A stretch of DNA of 16,811 nucleotides from DATFWC01 sp045801465 (GTDB lineage: Bacteria; Pseudomonadota; Alphaproteobacteria; Rhizobiales; Xanthobacteraceae), in contig JBJMSU010000248.1 in NCBI GenBank assembly GCA_045801465.1, positions 1 through 16,811 of the forward strand, given 5' to 3'. Made by a program: the position numbers and the translations under genes. Shown here in pieces: positions 1 through 6,456 of this stretch (position 1 is the first letter of the stretch; every line of letters starts with the position of its first letter). The notes beneath the pieces are model-generated. The model was not told where the DNA came from, did no database searches, and saw nothing but the letters and a program-made list of their open reading frames with translations.

Positions 1-121
1 CAAAGAAAATTCCGCGAGTTCCAGCAAAGTCGTATTGAAGCCTTAGGCTTAGGCAAATTTTAAGTCGCGGCGCGTACATTGATAACCGTGAGTTCAGTGG
101 TTGAGAGTTTGTGAGTACGCC

Positions 122-397
122 ATGACAGAACCCCATCGCCCGAGGGTAAAATACGTCATCGGGCCTGACGGCAGTCCCCTAACGATTGCGGATCTGCCCG
201 CGCCCGGAACCAAACGGTGGGTCATTCGCCGTAAAGCCGAAGTCGTCGCCGCAGTCCGAGGCGGCCTGCTCTCCCTTGAGGAGGCCTGCAGCCGTTACAC
301 CCTGACCGTCGACGAATTCCTCTCCTGGCAGTTTTCGATCGATCAGCATGGGTTGGCGGGACTGCGCACCACCCGCATCCAGCAATATCGCCAATAA
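122..397 (+). CDS. sciP: SciP-type CtrA inhibitory protein (DUF1153)
   Basis: This 91-residue protein begins MTEPHRPRVKYVIGPDGSPL and is recognisably the DUF1153/SciP family of Alphaproteobacteria. In Caulobacter SciP is a small helix-turn-helix protein that binds CtrA and DNA and blocks CtrA-dependent transcription. The core at residues about 31-75 (KRWVIRRKAEVVAAVRGG, then SLEEACSRYTLTVDEFLSWQ) has the basic and helical pattern of the HTH domain, and the length is typical. An upstream in-frame TTG at 101 would add seven residues, but the ATG at 122 gives the family's usual N-terminus. No strong ribosome site is visible. The gene is followed by a strong terminator and then by the CtrA-box promoter of fliF. 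Its place at the head of a flagellar locus that also contains ctrA supports the identification. The function is inferred from the family. Confidence 0.93.
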   Translation: MTEPHRPRVKYVIGPDGSPLTIADLPAPGTKRWVIRRKAEVVAAVRGGLLSLEEACSRYTLTVDEFLSWQFSIDQHGLAGLRTTRIQQYRQ

Positions 398-424
398 CTT
401 CCGCAAAAGCGGCGGCGTTCGAAT

Positions 425-457
425 AAAATCGGCCTCCTGTTGCGAGGCCGATTTTTT
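425..457 (+). terminator. Rho-independent terminator after sciP
   Basis: A perfect 12-bp stem (AAAATCGGCCTC paired with GAGGCCGATTTT) encloses a 7-nt loop and runs directly into a T tract. It lies 28 nt past the sciP stop and before the fliF promoter region, so it separates the two transcription units. Confidence 0.93.
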
Positions 458-481
458 CTGTCCGAATTTTGGCCGCAGCAC

Positions 482-499
482 TTAACCCTCGTTAACCAT
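482..499. promoter_or_regulatory. Probable CtrA binding site upstream of fliF
   Basis: TTAA (482-485), six bases, then TTAACCAT (492-499). The CtrA consensus is TTAA-N7-TTAAC, and TTAACCAT is a common strong half-site in Alphaproteobacteria. The half-site here is perfect; the spacing of the first TTAA is one base short. The site ends 67 nt before the fliF TTG start, a sensible distance for an activator upstream of an early flagellar promoter. Binding is inferred from the motif alone. Confidence 0.65.
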
Positions 500-553
500 A
501 TCGAAACCATCCCGTAGGCAATAATTGCCCAGTCGGCCTTTGGGCCGAATCTT

Positions 554-558
554 AGGGG
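554..558 (+). promoter_or_regulatory. Ribosome binding site fixing the fliF TTG start
   Basis: AGGGG ends eight bases before the TTG at 567. The open frame continues upstream to another TTG at 525, but no comparable ribosome site precedes that codon and it lies only 25 nt from the CtrA site. Starting at 567 also gives the usual FliF N-terminus (MQGLVSFLKDLG), so this site decides the start. Confidence 0.7.
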
Positions 559-566
559 CGGTTGGT

Positions 567-2171
567 TTGCAGGGTCTCGTAAGCTTCCTGAAAGATCTGG
601 GTGCTTCGCGGTTACTGGCGATGATCGCCGTGACAACCGCGCTCACGAGCTTCTTCGGCTTCGTCATCCTGCGCGTCACCACGCCGCAGATGACCACCCT
701 CTTCACCGAACTCAGCATTGAGGATTCCTCGGCCATCATCAAGGACCTGGAACGACAGGCCATTCCCTACGAGCTGCGCAACGACGGCGCCGCGATCATG
801 GTGCCCAAGGACAAGGTGACCCGGCTGCGGATGAAGCTTGCCGAGGGTGGCCTGCCCAAGGGCGGTGGCGTCGGTTATGAGATTTTCGATAAGTCCGATG
901 CTCTCGGGACCACCAGCTTCGTCCAGAATATCAATCATTTGCGCGCGCTGGAGGGCGAACTTGCCCGAACCATTCACGCCATCGATCGGATCCAGGCGGC
1001 GAGAGTCCATCTGGTGTTACCCGAACGGCCGCTGTTCTCGCGCGAAGCGCCGCAGCCCTCGGCCTCGATCGTCGTCCGCGTGCGCGGCGCGCTTGAACCC
1101 CAGCAGATCAGGGCCATCCGTCACCTGGTCGCCTCCGCCGTCAACGGCCTGAAGCCGCAGCGGGTATCGATCGTCGACGAAGCCGGCCAATTGCTCGCCG
1201 ACGGTGCCAGCAACGATGCCGACAACACCATCGCGGACGAGCGCCGGGCCGGGTTCGAGAAGCGGATGCGCAATCAGGTCGAAGCGATCGTGTCCTCGGT
1301 GGTGGGCGCCGGCCGGGCCCGCGTCCAGCTCTCGGCCGACTTCGACTACAACAAAATTACCCAGACCTCGGATCGCTTCGATCCCGAAGGCCGGGTGCTG
1401 CGCTCAAGCCAGACCCGCGAAGAATCGTCTGCGACTGCCGACAATACCGGACAGGTCACGGTCAACAACGAGCTGCCGGGAAATCAGAACAGGGACACCA
1501 CGACCGCGGCACGCGATCAGAGCAAGAAAACCGAAGAAACCAACAACTACGAAATTTCCCGCACCACCAAGACCGAAGTCACCGAGGCCGGACGGGTTAA
1601 CCGCATCTCGGTCGCTGTACTGGTAGACGGCAGCTATACCAAGAATGACAAAGGCGAGATGGTGTATCAGGAGCGCGGCAAAGAGCAGCTCGACCGAATT
1701 GCCGCATTAGTCCGCTCGTCGATCGGCTTCGACCAGAAGCGCGGCGACCAGGTAGAGGTCGTCAACCTCAAATTCGCCGAAGCGCCGGCGGTCCCTCCGG
1801 TCGCCGAGCCGGCCGGACTGCTTGGCATGCTGCAGTTCACCAAAGATGACGTGATGTACGTGATCGAGCTCGGCGTGATGATGCTGCTGAGCTTGGTGGT
1901 GGTGTTCATGGTGATCCGTCCGCTGGTCAAGCGCATCCTCGCCGCCGAAGAGGTCGCCTCCCTTAGGAATGCGGAGCCGGCGCTGAGCAATGAATCCACC
2001 GGTCAGAATCTCGTTCCCGGTCCGAACGCGACCGCGCAGATGATCGACGTCGCCCAGGTTCAGGGCCAGGTCCATGCCCAGTCGGTGCATCGGGTGGGTG
2101 AACTGGCCGAGCGAAACCCGAACGAAACCGCTTCCATTGTTCGTCAATGGCTCAACGAACAGCCCGCGTGA
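567..2171 (+). CDS. fliF: Flagellar MS-ring protein FliF
   Basis: FliF forms the MS ring in the inner membrane, the base on which the flagellar rotor and export gate assemble. From the TTG at 567 the protein is 534 residues, normal for the family. A first membrane helix lies at about 16-35. The YscJ/FliF ring domain follows, with the conserved stretches GGLPKGGGVGYEIFD, LARTIHAIDRIQAARVHLVLP and SASIVVRVRG. A polar, repeat-poor linker (about 265-335) precedes a second helix at about 429-452. The cytoplasmic tail of about 80 residues ends in the conserved FliG-binding segment (NPNETASIVRQWLNEQP). fliG begins six bases after the stop, so the two are co-transcribed, which fits the tail docking onto FliG. 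The unusual TTG start may lower translation. A CtrA-type site lies upstream. Identification is secure; only the start codon is inferred. Confidence 0.97.
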   Translation: MQGLVSFLKDLGASRLLAMIAVTTALTSFFGFVILRVTTPQMTTLFTELSIEDSSAIIKDLERQAIPYELRNDGAAIMVPKDKVTRLRMKLAEGGLPKGGGVGYEIFDKSDALGTTSFVQNINHLRALEGELARTIHAIDRIQAARVHLVLPERPLFSREAPQPSASIVVRVRGALEPQQIRAIRHLVASAVNGLKPQRVSIVDEAGQLLADGASNDADNTIADERRAGFEKRMRNQVEAIVSSVVGAGRARVQLSADFDYNKITQTSDRFDPEGRVLRSSQTREESSATADNTGQVTVNNELPGNQNRDTTTAARDQSKKTEETNNYEISRTTKTEVTEAGRVNRISVAVLVDGSYTKNDKGEMVYQERGKEQLDRIAALVRSSIGFDQKRGDQVEVVNLKFAEAPAVPPVAEPAGLLGMLQFTKDDVMYVIELGVMMLLSLVVVFMVIRPLVKRILAAEEVASLRNAEPALSNESTGQNLVPGPNATAQMIDVAQVQGQVHAQSVHRVGELAERNPNETASIVRQWLNEQPA

Positions 2172-2177
2172 TCTGAT

Positions 2178-3260
2178 ATGGCCGTACCCCAAATCACAAA
2201 CGTCAACGATATCACCAGCGTGATCTCCTCGCTGGCGGCGCGTCAAAGCTCGCGCCCTAAAGGTCCGGCGCTGAGCGGCCCAAGGCGCGCTGCGATCTTG
2301 ATGCTGGCGCTGGGAGAGCAATATGGCGGCAAGGTCTGGTCGCTGCTGGATGATGACGAAGTGCGCGAACTATCGATGGTTATGTCGACGCTCGGCACGG
2401 TCGAGGCTGACGTGGTGGAAGACCTGCTGCTGGAATTCGTCTCGCGGATGTCGGCGTCCGGGGCTCTCATGGGGACCTTCGATGGCACCGAGCGGCTGTT
2501 GCAGCTGTACCTCACTCCCGAGCGCGTCAGCGGCATCATGGACGAGATTCGAGGACCGGCCGGTCGCAACATGTGGGAGAAACTTTCCAACGTGCAGGAA
2601 GAAGTACTCGCCAACTATCTGAAAAATGAATATCCGCAGACCATCGCCGTGGTGCTGTCGAAGTTGAAGCCGGAGCACGCCGCCCGCGTGCTCGCGATCC
2701 TGCCCGAGGACATGGCGCTCGATGTCGTCAATCGCATGCTGAGGATGGAGGCGGTACAGAAAGAAGTGATCGAGCGCGTCGAGCAGACGCTGCGCACCGA
2801 ATTCATGTCGAACCTGTCGCAAACGCGTCGCCGCGACGCGCACGAGGTGATGGCGGAAATCTTCAACAACTTCGACCGCCAGACCGAGACGCGCTTCCTC
2901 ACCGCCCTCGAGGAACAGAACCGCGAGAGCGCCGAGCGCATCAAGACGCTGATGTTCACGTTCGACGACCTGATCAAGCTCGATTCCGCCTCGGCGCAGA
3001 CGCTGATGCGCAACATCGACAAGAGCAAGCTGGCGATCGCGCTGAAGGGTGCCGCCGACATCGTGCGCCAGTTCTTCTTGAGCAACATGTCGACGCGCGC
3101 CGCCAAGATGCTGGTCGAAGACATGCAGGCGATGGGCCCGGTCCGCCTGCGCGACGTCGACGAAGCACAGGCGCTGCTGGTCAATCTGGCCAAGGATCTC
3201 GCCGCCCGCGGCGAGATCCTGATCACCAAGAGCCGCGCTGACGAAGAGCTGGTCTATTGA
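2178..3260 (+). CDS. fliG: Flagellar motor switch protein FliG
   Basis: FliG couples the MS ring to the C ring and carries the charged residues that meet the stator to generate torque. The 360-residue protein has the three-part FliG layout. The N-terminal FliF-binding domain follows a roughly 35-residue extension. The middle domain carries EYPQT at 151-155, a variant of the EHPQT motif that contacts FliM. The C-terminal torque domain starts with MFTFDDL at 259-265 and includes the charged helix around 320-340 (PVRLRDVDEAQ). The ATG at 2178 lies six bases after the fliF stop, giving tight operon linkage. fliH follows after 76 bases with no gene or terminator between. No fliM or stator gene is in the window, so those parts must be encoded elsewhere. 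Confidence 0.97.
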   Translation: MAVPQITNVNDITSVISSLAARQSSRPKGPALSGPRRAAILMLALGEQYGGKVWSLLDDDEVRELSMVMSTLGTVEADVVEDLLLEFVSRMSASGALMGTFDGTERLLQLYLTPERVSGIMDEIRGPAGRNMWEKLSNVQEEVLANYLKNEYPQTIAVVLSKLKPEHAARVLAILPEDMALDVVNRMLRMEAVQKEVIERVEQTLRTEFMSNLSQTRRRDAHEVMAEIFNNFDRQTETRFLTALEEQNRESAERIKTLMFTFDDLIKLDSASAQTLMRNIDKSKLAIALKGAADIVRQFFLSNMSTRAAKMLVEDMQAMGPVRLRDVDEAQALLVNLAKDLAARGEILITKSRADEELVY

Positions 3261-3336
3261 TGATGCCGATGCCGCGTATTGAGCGGAATTTCCCACGAGC
3301 CGTGCACGCGTCGGGCGCGGGCGCCGGAGCACGAGC

Positions 3337-3990
3337 ATGAGCGCCCCGGCGAAGTTCCTGTTCAACGTCGATTTCGGCAGCGGCCGCGATCAGCCGACCG
3401 AGCAGGCGATATCGCAAGCCGCGCTGCAGCTTGCCGTGGCGGAAGCCGAAGCGCGCGGCCACCGCACCGGCTATGCCGCCGCCCGGGCCGATATCGCCGC
3501 CGAATCCGAGCGCCGCACGGCCGCCGCGCTCGAACAGATTGCCGGGGCGCTGGCGGCGCTCACCAGCGGCTTGCACCAGATCGAGCAGCGCCTCGAGGCG
3601 GAAGCGGTCGAGGTCGCGCATGCGGTGGGAGCGAAGCTTGCATCCGAGCTGATCTCGCGCGAGCCGTTCGCCGAGATTGCGGCGCTTGCCGCCCACTGCT
3701 TCGACCACGTCATCGGCGCTCCGCACGTGGTCGTGCGCATCAACGATGCGCTCTACGCCGATGCCCACGAGCGGCTCGCGGAGATCGCACGGTTGCGGGG
3801 ATTCGACGGCCGGGTCGTGGTGCTGGCCGAGCCCGACGTCGCGCTCGGGGATTGCCGCATCGAATGGGCCGACGGAGGCCTCAACCGCGACCGCGCCAAG
3901 GCCCAGGCGGCCATCAACGAGGCCGTCGCCGCCTATGTGGCGGTGCGCCGGCCGGTCGATCCTGATGTCTCACGGAGGCACGCGTCATGA
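3337..3990 (+). CDS. fliH: Flagellar export ATPase regulator FliH (alphaproteobacterial type)
   Basis: FliH holds and restrains the export ATPase FliI and links it to the C-ring protein FliN. The 217-residue protein is short and divergent, as is common in Rhizobiales. Residues about 25-95 are alanine/glutamate-rich and probably form a long helix or coiled coil, including an ARGHRTGYAAARADI stretch resembling the glycine-spaced FliH helix. The C-terminal part contains ALGDCRIEWADGG at about 169-181, the most recognisable FliH signature, followed by a final helix. GGAG lies about 8-11 bases before the ATG. The last bases overlap the fliN start (ATGA), implying translational coupling, and its neighbour FliN is the known FliH docking partner. 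Automatic tools might call it only a hypothetical protein. Confidence 0.85.
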   Translation: MSAPAKFLFNVDFGSGRDQPTEQAISQAALQLAVAEAEARGHRTGYAAARADIAAESERRTAAALEQIAGALAALTSGLHQIEQRLEAEAVEVAHAVGAKLASELISREPFAEIAALAAHCFDHVIGAPHVVVRINDALYADAHERLAEIARLRGFDGRVVVLAEPDVALGDCRIEWADGGLNRDRAKAQAAINEAVAAYVAVRRPVDPDVSRRHAS

Positions 3991-4340
3991 GTGACGACAA
4001 CGCGAAGGTTTCGCTGCCGAACCTCGATGGGGACAGCGCCAAGGCCCTGCAGGATGCGCCGTTCCTGCCGCAGGACGTCGATCCCAGCAGGACGGCCGCG
4101 GATCTCGAGGCGGTGTTCGACGTCCCGGTCCAGGTGTCGGCCGTGCTCGGCCGTGCCCGCATGGAAGTCGGCGACCTGTTGAAGCTTGGACCCGGCACCG
4201 TGCTCGAGCTCGACCGCAAGGTCGGCGAGTCGATCGACATCTACGTCAACAACCGGCTGGTCGCGCGCGGCGAGGTCGTGCTGGTCGAGGAGAAGCTCGG
4301 CGTCACCATGACTGAAATCATCAAGCAGGAACGCAACTGA
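3987..4340 (+). CDS. fliN: Flagellar motor switch protein FliN
   Basis: FliN forms the lower C ring, takes part in rotation switching and docks the FliH-FliI export complex. The 117-residue protein has a short acidic, disordered N-terminus. Residues about 40-117 form a SpoA domain, with the typical run VFDVPVQVSAVLGRARMEVG, then LLKLGPGTVLELDRKVGE, then IYVNNRLVARGEVVLVEEKLGVTMTEII. The length is close to that of short FliN proteins. The ATG overlaps the fliH stop as ATGA, and the stop overlaps the next small ORF as TGATG, so translation of the three frames is probably coupled. Membership of the family is clear from the sequence; FliY- or FliM-type fusions are excluded by the size. Confidence 0.96.
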   Translation: MSDDNAKVSLPNLDGDSAKALQDAPFLPQDVDPSRTAADLEAVFDVPVQVSAVLGRARMEVGDLLKLGPGTVLELDRKVGESIDIYVNNRLVARGEVVLVEEKLGVTMTEIIKQERN

Positions 4341-4531
4341 TGCTGCTGCACATTCGCAGGCCGGTGCGTCCCGAGCCTCGGCCGCTGCGCGAGCGGACGG
4401 CGTGCGATCCGGCGGCGCGCCCGACCGACATATGGCTGACGGTACGCCATAAGCGGACCCGTCCGGCTGCACCGGTAGCGGGCAAGACATCCCGAACACC
4501 GCACGCGCTGCCGTCGTCGCCGCGCAAGTAA
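4340..4531 (+). CDS. Small uncharacterised Arg/Pro-rich ORF between fliN and flbD
   Basis: I do not recognise this 63-residue ORF. It fits exactly into the space between fliN and flbD. Its ATG overlaps the fliN stop (TGATG), the pattern of translational coupling, and its stop lies 15 bases before the flbD ATG. Third codon positions are mostly G or C, as in the neighbouring genes, but in DNA this GC-rich that is weak support. The predicted product is strongly basic, rich in arginine and proline, with one tryptophan and no membrane segment or known motif. It may be a small flagellar or regulatory protein, or merely the leader before flbD opened by chance. The flbD ribosome site overlaps its downstream edge. 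Confidence 0.4.
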   Translation: MLLHIRRPVRPEPRPLRERTACDPAARPTDIWLTVRHKRTRPAAPVAGKTSRTPHALPSSPRK

Positions 4532-4546
4532 CAGGAGGGTTTCAAC

Positions 4547-5917
4547 ATGCGTCTTTTGATCGTCGGCACGTTGCACGGCCAGCTGACCCTTGCGACCAAG
4601 CTCGCCATGGACAAGGGCGCGAGCGTCACCCACGCCGAGAACGCGGAGCAGGCGCTCAGGGTGCTGCGCGCCGGGCGCGGCGCCGACCTCCTGATGGTGG
4701 ACGTGGCGATCGACATCCGTCGCCTGCTGGAGGACCTGGAAGCCGAACGCATCCATGTGCCGATCGTCGCCTGCGGCACCGGCACCGATGCGCGCGCCGC
4801 GGTCGCCGCTATTCATGCCGGCGCCAAGGAATACATCCCGCTGCCGCCCGATCCGGAGCTGATCGCAGCCGTGCTCGCGGCCGTCGCCGACGATACGCGC
4901 GAGCTGATCTACCGCGACGAAGCGATGGCGCGGGTGGTCAAGCTGGCGCAACAGATCGCGCCTTCGGAGGCCTCCGTCCTGATCACCGGCGAATCCGGCA
5001 CCGGCAAGGAGGTGATCGCGCGCTACGTTCACGCCAAGTCGAACCGGGCACGCAAGCCGTTCATCTCGATCAACTGCGCCGCCATTCCGGAGAACCTGCT
5101 CGAGTCCGAGCTGTTCGGTCACGAGAAGGGCGCGTTCACCGGCGCGATCGGCCGCCGCGTCGGTAAGTTCGAAGAGGCGACTGGCGGCACGCTGCTGCTC
5201 GACGAAATTTCCGAGATCGATGTGCGGCTGCAGGCCAAGCTGTTGCGCGCCATTCAGGAGCGCGTGATCGACCGGGTCGGCGGCACGCGGCCGGTGCCGG
5301 TCGACATCCGCATCATCGCGACATCCAACCGCAACCTCACCGATGCGGTGCGCACGGGCACGTTTCGCGAAGACCTGCTCTATCGCCTCAACGTGGTGAA
5401 CCTGAATATTCCGCCCCTGCGCGAACGGCCCGCTGACGTGCTCGAGCTGGCGCAGCACTTCGCCACTATGTATGCGCAGGCGAATGGCCTGCCGCAGCGG
5501 CCATTGGCGGCCGAGGCGCGCCGTCAGCTCGTGGTCAACCGCTGGCCGGGCAATGTGCGTGAGCTCGAGAACACGATCCATCGCGCCGTGCTGCTCGCCT
5601 CGGGGCCCGAAATCGGTCCGGAAGCGATCCTGGCGCCTGACGGCGCCAAGCTCGACCAATCCCGTCAGCCCCAGGCGGTCGCACATGCGGCGCTCGCCGC
5701 CGAACAGGTGACCCGCGCGCTGGTCGGCCGCACGGTGGCCGATGTCGAGCGCGACCTGATCCTGGAGACGCTCAAGCACTGCCTCGGCAACCGCACCCAT
5801 GCGGCCAATATCCTTGGCATTTCGATCCGCACGCTACGCAATAAGCTCAACGAATATGCCGACGAGGGGGTACCGATACCGCCGCCGGGCAGCGGAGAAG
5901 CCAGAATGGCCGGGTAG
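4547..5917 (+). CDS. flbD: Sigma-54-dependent flagellar transcriptional activator FlbD
   Basis: This 456-residue enhancer-binding protein fits FlbD, which in Caulobacter activates late flagellar promoters with RpoN and represses early ones. Residues 1-115 form a receiver-like domain that is degenerate: the acidic pair near the N-terminus is missing (RLLIVGTLHGQ) and the KP motif reads IPLPPDPE, although an Asp remains at 52. The AAA+ domain (about 125-355) is intact: Walker A GESGTGKE at 148-155, GAFTGA at 195-200 (the sigma-54 contact loop), Walker B GGTLLLDE at 213-220 and the arginine-finger region FREDLLYR at 273-280. A Fis-type HTH occupies about 400-438. AGGAGGG lies just before the ATG. 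It is the last gene of the fliF operon. Its function is inferred from the architecture and context; general NtrC-like regulators are the alternative. Confidence 0.93.
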   Translation: MRLLIVGTLHGQLTLATKLAMDKGASVTHAENAEQALRVLRAGRGADLLMVDVAIDIRRLLEDLEAERIHVPIVACGTGTDARAAVAAIHAGAKEYIPLPPDPELIAAVLAAVADDTRELIYRDEAMARVVKLAQQIAPSEASVLITGESGTGKEVIARYVHAKSNRARKPFISINCAAIPENLLESELFGHEKGAFTGAIGRRVGKFEEATGGTLLLDEISEIDVRLQAKLLRAIQERVIDRVGGTRPVPVDIRIIATSNRNLTDAVRTGTFREDLLYRLNVVNLNIPPLRERPADVLELAQHFATMYAQANGLPQRPLAAEARRQLVVNRWPGNVRELENTIHRAVLLASGPEIGPEAILAPDGAKLDQSRQPQAVAHAALAAEQVTRALVGRTVADVERDLILETLKHCLGNRTHAANILGISIRTLRNKLNEYADEGVPIPPPGSGEARMAG

Positions 5918-5982
5918 CTTGAGTTCGGGGGGCGATCTGTGGGATGCTAGGTATCACGGCGGTCGGCCGCTAAAAGCTGAGA

Positions 5983-6019
5983 CGGTCCCGACCAACCCTG
6001 ACAGGAACGATCGGGACCG
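5983..6019. repeat. Inverted repeat downstream of flbD
   Basis: CGGTCCCGA (5983-5991) and TCGGGACCG (6011-6019) are perfect 9-bp arms around a 19-nt loop, 65 nt past the flbD stop. There is no T tract, so this is not a classical terminator. It could be a transcript-end stabilising hairpin or a protein site. Confidence 0.6.
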
Positions 6020-6159
6020 CCCAGGCCGGGTTTACACCGTACCCCTCCCGACCGCCGCTCAGCCTATTTAACGTTTGTGGCATCGGCGCGGTCTTTTGTG
6101 GGCGAAGAGCGGGTTGCCGCCTCGCCCGTGCTTTCGCCTGATGATCGGCGGCACCGCAG

Positions 6160-6190
6160 CGGGCCAAATCACGGGTTGTGATCGCGCCCG
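6160..6190. repeat. Symmetric hairpin with internal loop upstream of flhA
   Basis: Outer arms CGGGC (6160-6164) and GCCCG (6186-6190) and inner arms ATCAC (6168-6172) and GTGAT (6178-6182) are separated by a 3x3 internal loop and closed by GGGTT. It lies upstream of the CtrA box, so it is not part of an flhA leader started from that promoter. Such a short imperfect stem could be chance in GC-rich DNA. Confidence 0.4.
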
Positions 6191-6275
6191 AGAGCGCCTG
6201 CCGCCCGGCCTGGAGTCACGCCAGAGCCACGGTCGACGGCAGGACGGTCCCTCCCCGCGGCCCGAGAGAGCCGCG

Positions 6276-6294
6276 TTAACCGCACGCTAACCAT
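6276..6294. promoter_or_regulatory. CtrA binding site upstream of flhA
   Basis: TTAA (6276-6279), exactly seven bases, then CTAACCAT (6287-6294) matches TTAA-N7-TTAAC with a single T-to-C change and continues as the extended half-site. It ends about 162 bases before the flhA ATG, within the only intergenic space that could hold the promoter. flhA is an early flagellar gene of the kind CtrA activates in Caulobacter. Confidence 0.7.
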
Positions 6295-6456
6295 AAGCTG
6301 GGCAAATTTTGCCGGGGAGACCAAGCCAATCGTTCGTGAGAGCCGGGGCGAGCCTTGGACGCAGGTTCAATTCCTCTCGTTCGGCCGGGCGGCCCGGCGG
6401 CCGCGACGCAGACCTTTGGCGCCCGCGATCGGCACCGGCGGGCTCAATCAGGAACT

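Larger units (their letters stand above)
5918..6456. other. Gene-free region between flbD and flhA
   Basis: This 539-bp stretch contains no ORF that I find convincing on either strand. It holds two hairpin-forming inverted repeats (5983-6019 and 6160-6190), a CtrA-type box at 6276-6294 and the flhA leader. The flhA reading frame is open back to about 6355, but there is no support for coding there. No T-rich terminator for the flbD operon is visible. Confidence 0.7.

Noticed and set aside
4241..5800. Long minus-strand ORF (519 codons) opposite flbD
   Set aside because: It is antisense to flbD, whose domains are complete, and is rich in His, Arg and Gly as expected of a GC-rich shadow frame. 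The same applies to long frames opposite flhA (6448-7962, minus), fliG (2370-3365, minus), fliI (12396-13703, plus) and the hydroxy-acid oxidase (14992-16191, minus).
6361..6376. tRNA T-arm-like motif (GGTTCAATTCC)
   Set aside because: The expected acceptor-stem complement, D-arm and anticodon arm are not found in the preceding 60-70 bases, and the stem has a mismatch. Probably chance in the flhA leader.
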